From Pedobacter sp. BAL39 (GTDB lineage Bacteria; Bacteroidota; Bacteroidia; Sphingobacteriales; Sphingobacteriaceae), in assembly GCF_000170795.1 (NCBI RefSeq), contig NZ_ABCM01000001.1, positions 434,001 to 498,000 on the forward strand: a stretch of 64,000 nucleotides of DNA, read 5' to 3'. Shown here in pieces: positions 1-7,868 of this stretch. The position numbers and the translations under genes are program-made. How positions within the stretch are numbered: the stretch's first letter is position 1; each line of letters begins with the position of its first letter. The notes beneath the pieces were generated by a model. The model saw only the letters and a program-made list of their open reading frames with translations, was not told the DNA's origin and searched no databases.

Positions 1-676
1 CCTCGTATTTACTCGATCTGTTAACTGCGGACTTAAGGTTATCCGATACAATCGCTTTAGGCGATCCGCCATAGAAACGTAAGGCATCAGCACAACATGA
101 TAGCATGTCTTCGCGTTTTTGGCTCATACATGCCTGAACATAAGTGTACTGGCTGCAGGGAAGTATGGCTACAAATACTTCCACGGGAACAATCTCCCCG
201 GTCTGCTTATCGATGATCTGCAGCTTTTTACCGGCAAAGTCTATGAACATTTCTTCGCCAGCCAAGTGCTGAAGTTTCATTGACCCTTTTTCTTTAGGAT
301 ACTTGCGGCGAAAATGCTCAAGGAACTGCGTATAACTGTAAGGTTCTGCCGCCAGCTCAACATATTGCTGATAATGATACAGGAAGGTAAAACCGGGATG
401 GTTCCGGGCCTTGTTGACCCCCTCAAAATAAAGCATGAGCTCATTGTGGCGAATGGTGTCCAGGGTGGTATGTGATGAGAACAGTTCGGATAAGGCAACC
501 GTATCAAACCCCAGAAGCTCCTGACATGAATAGTCGCTACCAGCAAATAGTTGCATATAGGTGTTGACAGTGTTACGGGAAATACCGAGAACAGAACCTA
601 TTTTACGGTTACTGTAACCCTCCAGATGTAATGTGAGTATTTGTTTTAAGTCCATCGGATCAAGTTTGTTGGCCAT
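1..676 (-). CDS. istA: IS21-family transposase IstA, N-terminal part (cut by window edge)
   Basis: Reading leftward from the ATG at 676-674, an open frame of 225 codons runs off the window at position 1. Residues about 8-42 form a helix-turn-helix of the IS21 type (GYSNRKIGSVLGISRNTVN). A DDE integrase core follows: Asp146 in FIDFAG and Asp212 in VSDNLKSAV sit where the first two catalytic aspartates of IstA are expected; the Glu lies outside the window. IstA cuts and joins the element ends, normally with the ATPase IstB encoded just downstream (not visible here). The frame is intact as far as it can be seen, so the element may still be active. The repeated sites at 725-848 lie directly upstream, as in other IS21 elements. 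Confidence 0.9.
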   Translation of the reverse strand, partial: MANKLDPMDLKQILTLHLEGYSNRKIGSVLGISRNTVNTYMQLFAGSDYSCQELLGFDTVALSELFSSHTTLDTIRHNELMLYFEGVNKARNHPGFTFLYHYQQYVELAAEPYSYTQFLEHFRRKYPKEKGSMKLQHLAGEEMFIDFAGKKLQIIDKQTGEIVPVEVFVAILPCSQYTYVQACMSQKREDMLSCCADALRFYGGSPKAIVSDNLKSAVNRSSKYE

Positions 677-724
677 ATCGCTGTATTTAATAGCGAAAAG
701 GTAATTCTTTCTTGATCTTTTAAA

Positions 725-848
725 GTGGCACAGTTTGAACCGTAAAAACCGATAAATGGATGAAAATTTAAACCACCAAAGTGGCATCATTTAAACCGTA
801 ATCGCTGGCACTAACAGACCGAAATAGCTGGCACCATTCGAACCGTAA
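725..848 (-). repeat. IS21 terminal repeats, three copies of about 21 bp
   Basis: Three related 21-bp sites read GTGGCACAGTTTGAACCGTA (725-745), GTGGCATCATTTAAACCGTA (781-801) and CTGGCACCATTCGAACCGTA (828-848), each followed by one A. A shorter, degenerate copy starts near 805. Multiple internal copies of a terminal site, presumed to bind IstA, are characteristic of IS21. Confidence 0.8.
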
Positions 849-850
849 TA

Positions 851-1108
851 TCCATATTGGTAGCAGCAATCAACAGTGGTGCCAGTGGAATTGTGCTCGC
901 GCACAACCATCCCTCGATGAACCTCGCTCCCAGTAAAGCAGACATTGACATTACGAATCAAATAAAACAGGGTGCTGCGCTTTTGAACATCAAACTGATA
1001 GACCACTTGATCGTTACCTCAGATGGTTATCTGAGCTTCGCTGACCGGCAAATGCTAAGTAATAGACAGCCAGGAAAACTATTACAAAACTTTGAAATGA
1101 TGATGTAA
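851..1108 (+). pseudogene. radC: radC-like JAB-domain gene, 3' fragment cut by the IS21 element
   Basis: The open frame enters from the IS side without its own start (the nearest in-frame TTG is 857) and codes for the C-terminal half of a RadC/JAB protein. The metal-binding HNHPS motif is present (AHNHPSMNLAPSKADI), as are IKLIDHLIV and the conserved C-terminal GYLSFAD. The usual Gly after HNHPS is Met here. The N-terminal half is missing and the IS21 repeats lie directly against the break, so insertion has most likely inactivated the gene. RadC-like genes of this size are common on Bacteroidota integrative elements, which suits the accessory character of the next 17 kb. Confidence 0.8.
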
Positions 1109-1127
1109 TCAGCCATTCTTAAAGCTG

Positions 1128-1156
1128 AAGTTATTCGGGCGATGCCCGAATAACTT
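1128..1156 (+). terminator. Hairpin 20 bp after the radC fragment
   Basis: A 13-bp perfect stem (AAGTTATTCGGGC and its complement) with a 3-base GAT loop lies shortly after the radC stop. The following tract (TTGTTAAATATT) is only moderately T-rich. It can serve as a transcription terminator for radC and also shields the leftward gene at 1228. Confidence 0.65.
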
Positions 1157-1227
1157 TGTTAAATATTGGCCACCATCAATTAGCCAGAGCTTGTTGACCA
1201 ATTACCAAGTTTAGAAGACCATGTTTT

Positions 1228-1620
1228 TCATTTCTTTGATTGTGACCTTGTAGACCGATGACGACTATTTTCCAGTTTTAGATTTTCTATCTGCTCATAT
1301 GCATTAATTAGCTCAGACTGGAGTTTAATCACCTCTGAATTTAATGCATTTATTTTTTCTATATTCTCTATATTCCCCACAGAACTTTCAATAACTTTCT
1401 CTTCCTCAATATAACTAGGAAGTAAGATTTCTGGCTTTACATTGAAAAGTGCTGCGATTTGAGTTAGACGGGAAATATTTATATCTGTAATACCTTTTTC
1501 AATTTTTGCGTAAGCCGCAATCGATATACCCAAATTCTGCGCGATAGCGTTTTGACCTTTCATTTGTCTTTGGCGTAAAGAGCGGATCTTGAAACCAGTA
1601 TCTAACTTGTTTTTATTCAT
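1228..1620 (-). CDS. XRE-family HTH regulator with C-terminal coiled coil
   Basis: A 130-aa protein. Residues about 10-65 form a Cro/C1-type helix-turn-helix (AIAQNLGISIAAYAKIEKG), followed by a hydrophilic stretch and a heptad-like helix (about 85-122) likely to mediate dimerisation. It stands alone, 545 bp beyond the end of the defence operon and pointing the same way, so it could be a regulator of the island or of the element carrying it. The target cannot be read from sequence. The body is more AT-rich than the housekeeping genes to the right. Confidence 0.8.
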   Translation of the reverse strand: MNKNKLDTGFKIRSLRQRQMKGQNAIAQNLGISIAAYAKIEKGITDINISRLTQIAALFNVKPEILLPSYIEEEKVIESSVGNIENIEKINALNSEVIKLQSELINAYEQIENLKLENSRHRSTRSQSKK

Positions 1621-2165
1621 ATAGAAAACCTCACTTAATATATGAGATTGGCAAATCTATAAAGTATTAAAACAAATACAAAAAATAGGAATATTATGGA
1701 CTGAGAATTTCCAGAATCGTATTTTTTAAAATAGATACTTCATGAGCTTGATAATACTTCTGCTGGTATAATGTAGTACCTACGGAAGTGCTCCAAAACA
1801 TACATGAAAGATTACGAATTGGTAACTACCAACTTAAGTTTTCTCAATTAGTCCGTAAATCAAAAGATATTCACCATGCAATTATTTGAACTAAAAGATT
1901 ATGAGTCTTCTAGCCTAACCGCCCTATTATGAGGCAAAATATGCTTTTCTGACTTACAGAAGCAATTTACGAACTATTTTTGAAACCTCAAAATTTTGGT
2001 CCGTTACGTATTTGTTACGGTTTTACAGGGGAAGGATTTCATGGATCATTGAACTATTTCGAACCTTGTAATTTTGACTGGTGGATGAGTAAAGTAAAGA
2101 TGTTTCATTTTTACTCTCAACGAATTTCAAAAATTTGATAAACACTTATTCCTGCAATTCATTAA
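1621..2165. other. AT-rich intergenic stretch between the XRE gene and the DUF2971 gene
   Basis: No convincing open frame, tRNA or strong hairpin is visible. The right part (about 1980-2160) holds only short frames full of stops. It should contain the promoter of the XRE gene near 1621-1700 and the end of the defence transcript. I see no attachment-site duplication. Confidence 0.5.
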
Positions 2166-2942
2166 TTAATCATCTTCCGCATAAGAAAGCCATTTATCGG
2201 CTGTTTTCTTTAAACGCCAGCGCGCATAAACATCGCCTTGGTAAATCATTTGATAAATTTTCGCATTTCCAATTTCAGTAAGAAGTGATTCAATGGCAGG
2301 CATATAGGATCGTGGAAACCCAAGCCCCAAATGGATGGCTTTTAAGCAGGAATTGATAGGCACATAAACAGTTTCCATTTGATTAAGAAATACCAAGCGC
2401 TTCTCATCTTCCTTTTCCCAAAAATGCGACTTATGTAAAGTCATTACAGGGTATATCCGTTGAATATTATTGAAAAAGTTGTCTTGGATTGATTCGTGTT
2501 GATTCCAATAAATCCAGGGATGTTCAACCGGCTTTTGAATGTAGGTAACCGGCTCCAGCACCCAATTCAAGTTGGGGAATTCATCAGTAATCGTTGATTT
2601 TAATAAATCAGCATCAAACTCTAGACAAACTCCGCGTTGTCTGTCCGCATAATGCGCCCACATCATTTCATTGTTCCAGCCTTCGTGCCGAGCGCCAGAA
2701 AAGCAAACTATTTGAAAGCGATCTTTCACCATCCTGCCAAATTTCATTTGACAATCGATATGGGTTTCGCTGGAGTACTCATCTTTAAACAATTCCTCGT
2801 GTGGCAAATTGATACTTCCAAATGACCAGGGATGCGATTCCCTGGGATCATTCATCCCATTGAGATTACTTGCGCGTATTTTTTTTGTCGGCAGGATATG
2901 TTCAATCAGTGTAGGAAAGGTCGTATAGTGAAACAAAGACAT
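2166..2942 (-). CDS. DUF2971 family protein, last gene of the Hachiman operon
   Basis: A 258-aa protein that opens with LFHYTTFPTLIEHIL and NGMNDPRES and carries the family signature in the middle (VCFSGARHEGWNNEMMWAHY, then ADRQRGVCLEFDADLL). DUF2971 proteins are widespread near defence genes; their biochemical activity is not something I can state. Its start overlaps the stop of the 99-aa gene by one base, so it is translationally coupled to the hamA-hamB operon and probably belongs to it functionally. Confidence 0.8.
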   Translation of the reverse strand: MSLFHYTTFPTLIEHILPTKKIRASNLNGMNDPRESHPWSFGSINLPHEELFKDEYSSETHIDCQMKFGRMVKDRFQIVCFSGARHEGWNNEMMWAHYADRQRGVCLEFDADLLKSTITDEFPNLNWVLEPVTYIQKPVEHPWIYWNQHESIQDNFFNNIQRIYPVMTLHKSHFWEKEDEKRLVFLNQMETVYVPINSCLKAIHLGLGFPRSYMPAIESLLTEIGNAKIYQMIYQGDVYARWRLKKTADKWLSYAEDD

Positions 2943-3241
2943 TAGAAGATGAAATCCAATCCAACATTGGCAAAGCGCCTGTTCTTAATGTAACTAATAA
3001 CCTCTTTTCCATCGGCACTTTCAGGAACATAAGAGAAATCCCAAGTGAATTTGTCCGGTCCTTTTTTCATGCCAACGACTAATAAAATATCGTGACCAAC
3101 ATTTAAGTCTTCATTGATCTGACATTCCAGTGCGTTAGCAAACCTAGCGGTGGTTTGATCCTTTACTTTTTTTAAAGAGTACCAGTAAGATGTGTTTTGG
3201 GTGGCAGCTAACATGAGCGGCCTCCAGGTTACTTTGATCAT
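2942..3241 (-). CDS. Hypothetical 99-aa protein in the Hachiman operon
   Basis: A small soluble protein of mixed charge without a signal peptide or recognisable domain. It contains a possible beta-rich core (GHDILLVVGMKKGPDKF and a C-terminal NVGLDFIF). The start overlaps the preceding stop by four bases (ATGA) and its own stop overlaps the DUF2971 start by one base, so it is firmly part of the operon. A small adaptor or immunity-like partner is possible, but nothing shows this directly. Confidence 0.7.
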   Translation of the reverse strand: MIKVTWRPLMLAATQNTSYWYSLKKVKDQTTARFANALECQINEDLNVGHDILLVVGMKKGPDKFTWDFSYVPESADGKEVISYIKNRRFANVGLDFIF

Positions 3242-4179
3242 GATATAGATTTGGAGTTAAGATAGTTTGCATAAGTTGTAAAAAAACGATCAGCATTGAC
3301 GCCCAGGTCGTTCGGACTGACAGCGTGGTAATCTATACCTGCCTCATTGGTCAGCTGTTTTAAAATTATTTTCAATGGTCTTTCTTCCTCTGTGAAATCT
3401 TTGATATCAAATACCGCCCCTTGTTGTTGATAAAAATTAAGCACGCAGAGGTCGAAACCGTATTGGTAATATTGTGAATCCGGGGAAAATCTCTCTTCAC
3501 CTAAGCTTTCTGCCGAGGCATAATATTTCCCTTTATAAACGTAATAATAGAACGGTGAGCGGAACGTTTTGAGCAATGGCATTAAAGCTGGGTTATTCTC
3601 ATCATCATAATAATTTCCAAGCCAATGATCTGTGATATCTACCAGTGAACTGTTTAAGGGTAAGTTGTAAAGTATTGTCTTGAGATCAGTGCCATGTTTA
3701 ATTTTCAGTTCATGGTTAACGTGTTTAATCGTCCAGGGAATAAGGTTGATGTTACGATATTCTTCGGTGCTCACCCGGTTATGATTATTCGGTCCCTGTA
3801 GACCAAAATTGATATCATAAAACATTTTAGTACCACGGTCGCCAAATCGAACCCTTTCGGCGATGGGGCTTCCTTTCCGTGCTACATCTTTATCTTTATT
3901 ATACTTAGTGATTGCTTTGTTTAATACCCAAGTATGCCCGCTGCGCGATGTTAACCATTCCATCGAGCGAATCGGATTGAAACCCGGCCTACGGTTATCG
4001 TTAAAATTTTGAAGATAAATGATATCGGCTACCAGTTCGTCTTCGATGTGCTTTAAAAAATCATCAGACAATTGTTCGGGTGTCCAGACAATCCGCATCC
4101 GTACATATTTGTCAGCAAATACGCCAAGCTTTCCGTTTAGAAAATTCTGTTCAAATTTTGAAAAATCGCCGATATCCAT
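3238..4179 (-). CDS. Hypothetical 313-aa protein directly downstream of hamB
   Basis: No family recognised. The protein is soluble, rich in aromatic residues (for example SPFYYYVYKGKYYAS and DSQYYQYGFDLCVLNFYQ), and has no membrane segment or clear catalytic motif. Its start codon overlaps the last base of hamB and its stop overlaps the next start by four bases. Such tight coupling to hamB on one side and the 99-aa and DUF2971 genes on the other suggests an accessory part of the defence system rather than a passenger. The family should be searched for consistent linkage to HamB. Confidence 0.75.
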   Translation of the reverse strand: MDIGDFSKFEQNFLNGKLGVFADKYVRMRIVWTPEQLSDDFLKHIEDELVADIIYLQNFNDNRRPGFNPIRSMEWLTSRSGHTWVLNKAITKYNKDKDVARKGSPIAERVRFGDRGTKMFYDINFGLQGPNNHNRVSTEEYRNINLIPWTIKHVNHELKIKHGTDLKTILYNLPLNSSLVDITDHWLGNYYDDENNPALMPLLKTFRSPFYYYVYKGKYYASAESLGEERFSPDSQYYQYGFDLCVLNFYQQQGAVFDIKDFTEEERPLKIILKQLTNEAGIDYHAVSPNDLGVNADRFFTTYANYLNSKSIS

Positions 4180-6770
4180 TATTCGTTAAAATTATTGTCG
4201 TAATCATCTTGGCAAACTACCGGCAAGCGGTTTTTGTATCGCGTATAATTTTGACTCAACCAATTAACACATGCCGTGCGGTCAAGGTCATTGCGCCCGA
4301 TCAGGATGCGTAATCTTATGGCAGTCGTTCTGGATAGACCCAAAGATATTAAGCTAATCGTTGTCGGGTTACATGCACCCAGTTCCAGATAAGCCGATAA
4401 ATTGATCAGTTTAACATCCGCCTTAATGGTTTGAATATAGTGCTCCAAAATATCGTTGTAGCATTTGGTGTACTTGGCATATTTATAAGTGAGTATACCA
4501 TCTATCAAATCGACTACCGTCCTTACGCATTTATTTACAGATGAAAACTTGTTTTCTTTTTGTTCATATTTTACTTGTTCTTGAATCAGGTAACCTAAAG
4601 GATTTTCTTTAATCCAGACGGAAGAAACGAATGCATAACGTCTAATCATACGGGTGTCTGCCGAAGCCAAAAATATAGTATTGATAGCGTCATAAACACT
4701 AACTATGGAATTATAAAATTCAAAGGCTGCTGGATAAACCGGCACCGAGACACTGGTAGGCACAGTGCTGAAATACGCAAATAGCCGGTTTTGCAACCTC
4801 ATATCGATGCCCGGATTCTTCCGGATTACATAATCGGGTAACACGTTTTCATTGATAATTCCGGTAATAGCAGTTTCGATAGTCGTTACCTGCTGGCTTT
4901 CCATCGTAATCTTATGGTCATTAAGATATTTGCCGATGGTATCGGCGGGATCATTCAGCGAATTAATCAAAAAAGTAGATGATGTTTGTTCTAATAGCTC
5001 TTTATCTTTACCTGGAAAAGTTTGGTCAACATCTTGCAGGTAGCTGGTTAAATCTACTGCTCTATCGACCAAAACATTATCAGTGGAACTTTCAATGGTA
5101 TAGTTTTCAATAGATCTTTCCGGGATGTAACTTTCATCGTTCCAAGAGTCTGGGTCAATACAATAGATATTGCCATAAAAATCCTTTAACAGTCGTCCTG
5201 CCCTGCCTGCAAGATTCCAAAAATCAAATTTACCCATGTGGTTCCCCTGGCCTTTGGTAGGATCAATGATAAAGACATTTTTTGCAGGCAGGTTCATACC
5301 TTCCAAAAGTGTACTGGTGCAACATAAATAATTTACCGGAACAGTTTCATCCGAAAATAAAAGTTCAATTTTTTCCTTTAATTCCCGCGGCATGGTCGAG
5401 TAATGAAACGCAACACCTTTACGCAAGCAGCTGATCAAAGTGTACTCCCCGTGAATATTGTCCCGAATAAAATTGACAAATTCTTCGATCCGTTCATCTT
5501 GCACATCCGGTAGTAAGTCGGAAAGGTGCTTGGCCAACTCTTCAGTTTCGGACGCACCATTTCCGTAGAGAATATTAGACTGTCCTTTTCCTAAATGAAA
5601 TGCCCAATAAGCCATCTTCGCGCGTTTAGCAATTGGACATCCTTTTTGAAGGTCGTTATCTTCAATTAGAGCTTCTACTTTATCATGCAACACCGACAAA
5701 AAAGTATCCTTTTTCTTACTATTCAAAAAGAGTACATTTTGATGTACCGGCGAATTGTTGGTCCTCGATTCTTGTAATTCTGGCTTGAATTTTTTGAAAA
5801 ACTCAGGATTGGAAGCTAACGGTGAAGAAAATACAATTCTGGCTTTCGGGTAAGTGCGCGCTGTTTGTGTAATCACTCTTTCCAATAATACGCCGCGGTA
5901 ACCGTCACCAACTTTTTGCGCCTCATCAACAATCAAAATGTTAATAACAAAAGGAATATCGCGCCTTGATAATAAGTGGCTTAACCGTTCCTGGGTAAGT
6001 ATGTAGATATGTTTGATTTTATCAGTTGGAGTGCTTTGCAACTCCGTTAATTCAAAAGAGGTTGTAGAAGAATGCACCCCAACGCCCTGAATATCATAGC
6101 GATTAAAGGCGCTTCTTATATCATTTTTAACTTGGTTGATCAAGGCTTTTGTAGGAACGACATATACAATATTAAGTTCAGTGGACTGTTGAAGCTGCTC
6201 TATAATAAACAAAATCATTAAAAAAGATTTCCCAGCTGAGGTAGGTGCTGAAAAACTATAATCTTGCCCAATACTCAGACTATGATATGCGTCTCGCTGA
6301 AAATCTGTCAGATAAAGATCAGTTCCGTTCACGGAAACTTTGTTATCAATGCTTTTTGAAATGACCTCATATTGCTGATTGATATTAATATCAGCCATTT
6401 CCTTTTCTAATGCTCGTTCAACTGCCCTGTTTTTAAGTAACTGAAACCCCGGAAAATTACCAAGCCTCAATAGGAGAAAAGAGGCGATTCGATCAATATC
6501 CTCATATTCTGATTTGAACTGGTTATAGACGTTTACCGCAATAGCATAAGCAAGTTGTTTATGTGCGTCCGAAGTTGCACAAGCTAAAATAGAAGCGGAT
6601 TCCAATAAAAATTTCAAATCCTCCCTAGTTATATCATTCTGCTGCCTAGCAGGCTCGAATGTATTCAATAACTCGTTGCGAATCAGCGACAAATATATTT
6701 TAAACCGCTCTGATACAACAATCGAAACAGCCAACTCATCGTAAATAGATATTTTATTATTTCCCTCCAT
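4179..6770 (-). CDS. hamB: HamB, superfamily 2 helicase of the Hachiman defence system
   Basis: An 863-aa protein with an SF2 (DEAD/Ski2-like) helicase core: Walker A APTSAGKS at 175-182, motif Ia VVPTKAL, Walker B VDEAQ at 281-285, motif III-like FSSPLASN, and the C-terminal lobe with LEGMNLPAKNVFI and motif VI NLAGRAGR. About 150 residues precede the core and a long helical domain follows it. In Hachiman, HamB is the DNA-binding helicase that senses invading or damaged DNA and controls the nuclease HamA. Its start overlaps the end of hamA by 14 bases, the usual hamAB order. All helicase motifs look intact. Confidence 0.9.
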   Translation of the reverse strand: MEGNNKISIYDELAVSIVVSERFKIYLSLIRNELLNTFEPARQQNDITREDLKFLLESASILACATSDAHKQLAYAIAVNVYNQFKSEYEDIDRIASFLLLRLGNFPGFQLLKNRAVERALEKEMADININQQYEVISKSIDNKVSVNGTDLYLTDFQRDAYHSLSIGQDYSFSAPTSAGKSFLMILFIIEQLQQSTELNIVYVVPTKALINQVKNDIRSAFNRYDIQGVGVHSSTTSFELTELQSTPTDKIKHIYILTQERLSHLLSRRDIPFVINILIVDEAQKVGDGYRGVLLERVITQTARTYPKARIVFSSPLASNPEFFKKFKPELQESRTNNSPVHQNVLFLNSKKKDTFLSVLHDKVEALIEDNDLQKGCPIAKRAKMAYWAFHLGKGQSNILYGNGASETEELAKHLSDLLPDVQDERIEEFVNFIRDNIHGEYTLISCLRKGVAFHYSTMPRELKEKIELLFSDETVPVNYLCCTSTLLEGMNLPAKNVFIIDPTKGQGNHMGKFDFWNLAGRAGRLLKDFYGNIYCIDPDSWNDESYIPERSIENYTIESSTDNVLVDRAVDLTSYLQDVDQTFPGKDKELLEQTSSTFLINSLNDPADTIGKYLNDHKITMESQQVTTIETAITGIINENVLPDYVIRKNPGIDMRLQNRLFAYFSTVPTSVSVPVYPAAFEFYNSIVSVYDAINTIFLASADTRMIRRYAFVSSVWIKENPLGYLIQEQVKYEQKENKFSSVNKCVRTVVDLIDGILTYKYAKYTKCYNDILEHYIQTIKADVKLINLSAYLELGACNPTTISLISLGLSRTTAIRLRILIGRNDLDRTACVNWLSQNYTRYKNRLPVVCQDDYDNNFNE

Positions 6771-7701
6771 ACAACAATTTCATAAAATTCTTGCGCATAT
6801 TTTCGACATCCTTGAATGGCATTACAAAAAAGAAAAAACGGTGTTTTATAGTAGGGAATATAATAGTATCAGTAATGTGTTTTTTGATGGTTTCAATTTC
6901 CAATTTTAAATCATCTGTCAGTTTCTTCATCAGAGCTTCATTAGGCTGGCACTTTTCGATATCTATGAAATTCGCCCAATCGAACCCAATAAAACAGGCA
7001 TTTACTTCTAACCAATCATCTCCTTTAGGTTTGGAAGGGTTTAAAAAGTCTAAAACCGCTTGCCGCAGATTAACGTCTTCTATTTCAATATGATTATTGA
7101 CAACAGATATCTCGAAATCCTTTTTGTGTAAGTGAAAATCAATAACTGAAGTGATACAGGAACTAAAGGCGTTATCCTTTACCTTATTCAACTTGGATTC
7201 ACAGTAAAAAAAACACTTTTTATCATTTACAATGCCTACATGAATACCATCTGAACCCTTATAATTTTCACCACCAGTGGTTTTGAGCGCCATTTTACTA
7301 ACGATCTGCGGAGATTTTAAATATGATTCTAAAAGAAAATAAAGAGCGATTTCACCTAGCTCCCCTGACCGGCTTGCACCACTTCGACCATTGGCTGAGT
7401 CTTTAGGATTAAAAAACTTATCCCTGGCCTCTATAAACAGTTGTTGGACCTCAAAAACGTTGGCTGATTTATAACGTTGTTTAGAAAAACAATATTGAAC
7501 AAGGTATCCGGAAAGCGTTTTTAAGAAATCATTATCACGATTGACACAATCGTGATATTTAATAAAATGAAATGAGGCCTGTAGCCTGTCGTTAATGTTA
7601 CAATTTTCCTGAATATGATCGACGATGCTAGCATAATGATCAGGACTAACGTCCAATTCTCCTGATAAAACATCAGGATTTGATTTTGTGGATTCTGCCA
7701 T
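6757..7701 (-). CDS. hamA: HamA (DUF1837), nuclease effector of the Hachiman defence system
   Basis: With the start at 7701 the protein has 314 aa. The C-terminal DUF1837 domain shows the family pattern: SGELGEIALYFLLES (about 112-126), then KGSDGIHVG with Asp151, and the nuclease-type CESK with Glu168 and Lys170, a PD-(D/E)xK arrangement. In characterised Hachiman systems HamA is a DNase released from HamB control on infection. An upstream in-frame ATG at 7821 would add 40 residues (hydrophobic, then basic) unlike HamA and would place the likely promoter inside the gene, so 7701 is preferred. The region upstream to the PIN gene is non-coding, suggesting hamA begins its own transcript. Confidence 0.87.
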   Translation of the reverse strand: MAESTKSNPDVLSGELDVSPDHYASIVDHIQENCNINDRLQASFHFIKYHDCVNRDNDFLKTLSGYLVQYCFSKQRYKSANVFEVQQLFIEARDKFFNPKDSANGRSGASRSGELGEIALYFLLESYLKSPQIVSKMALKTTGGENYKGSDGIHVGIVNDKKCFFYCESKLNKVKDNAFSSCITSVIDFHLHKKDFEISVVNNHIEIEDVNLRQAVLDFLNPSKPKGDDWLEVNACFIGFDWANFIDIEKCQPNEALMKKLTDDLKLEIETIKKHITDTIIFPTIKHRFFFFVMPFKDVENMRKNFMKLLYGGK

Positions 7702-7777
7702 TGGGTTGGATTGGCGATGAAAGGTATTTGATTTATAGGTTTTTACTCCTATAAAACTAACAATATTAATATAGATT

Positions 7778-7810
7778 AAAAAATACCTTAACATAATTAT
7801 CACTTCCAAA
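7778..7810 (-). promoter_or_regulatory. Candidate Bacteroidota-type promoter for hamAB
   Basis: On the minus strand TTTG (7810-7807) is followed after 21 bases by TATTTTTT (7785-7778), close to the primary-sigma consensus TTTG...TAnnTTTG of Bacteroidota; only the final G is missing. It would start transcription about 70 bases before the preferred hamA ATG. This is a match by eye in AT-rich DNA, so it is tentative. Confidence 0.35.
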
Positions 7811-7868
7811 AACAACTGCAAGCAATAATACTAAAAACATTAGCAAATCCATAGGAAACTTGTCACTT

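Larger units (their letters stand above)
1..850 (-). mobile_element. IS21-family insertion sequence, left end, partial
   Basis: The stretch contains the start of istA and, between it and the radC fragment, the multiple terminal repeats typical of IS21 elements. The exact outer end cannot be fixed. A TGTTAGTGCC-like sequence on the minus strand ends near 816, and another repeat copy continues to 848, while radC-like coding begins at about 851. The element would be roughly 2.5 kb if of normal IS21 length, so most of it lies outside the window. Confidence 0.8.

Noticed and set aside
1621..2165. tRNA or attachment site
   Set aside because: No cloverleaf or repeated core could be found by eye.
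7702..7821. N-terminal extension of HamA from the ATG at 7821
   Set aside because: The extra residues are unlike HamA and contain a promoter-like sequence.
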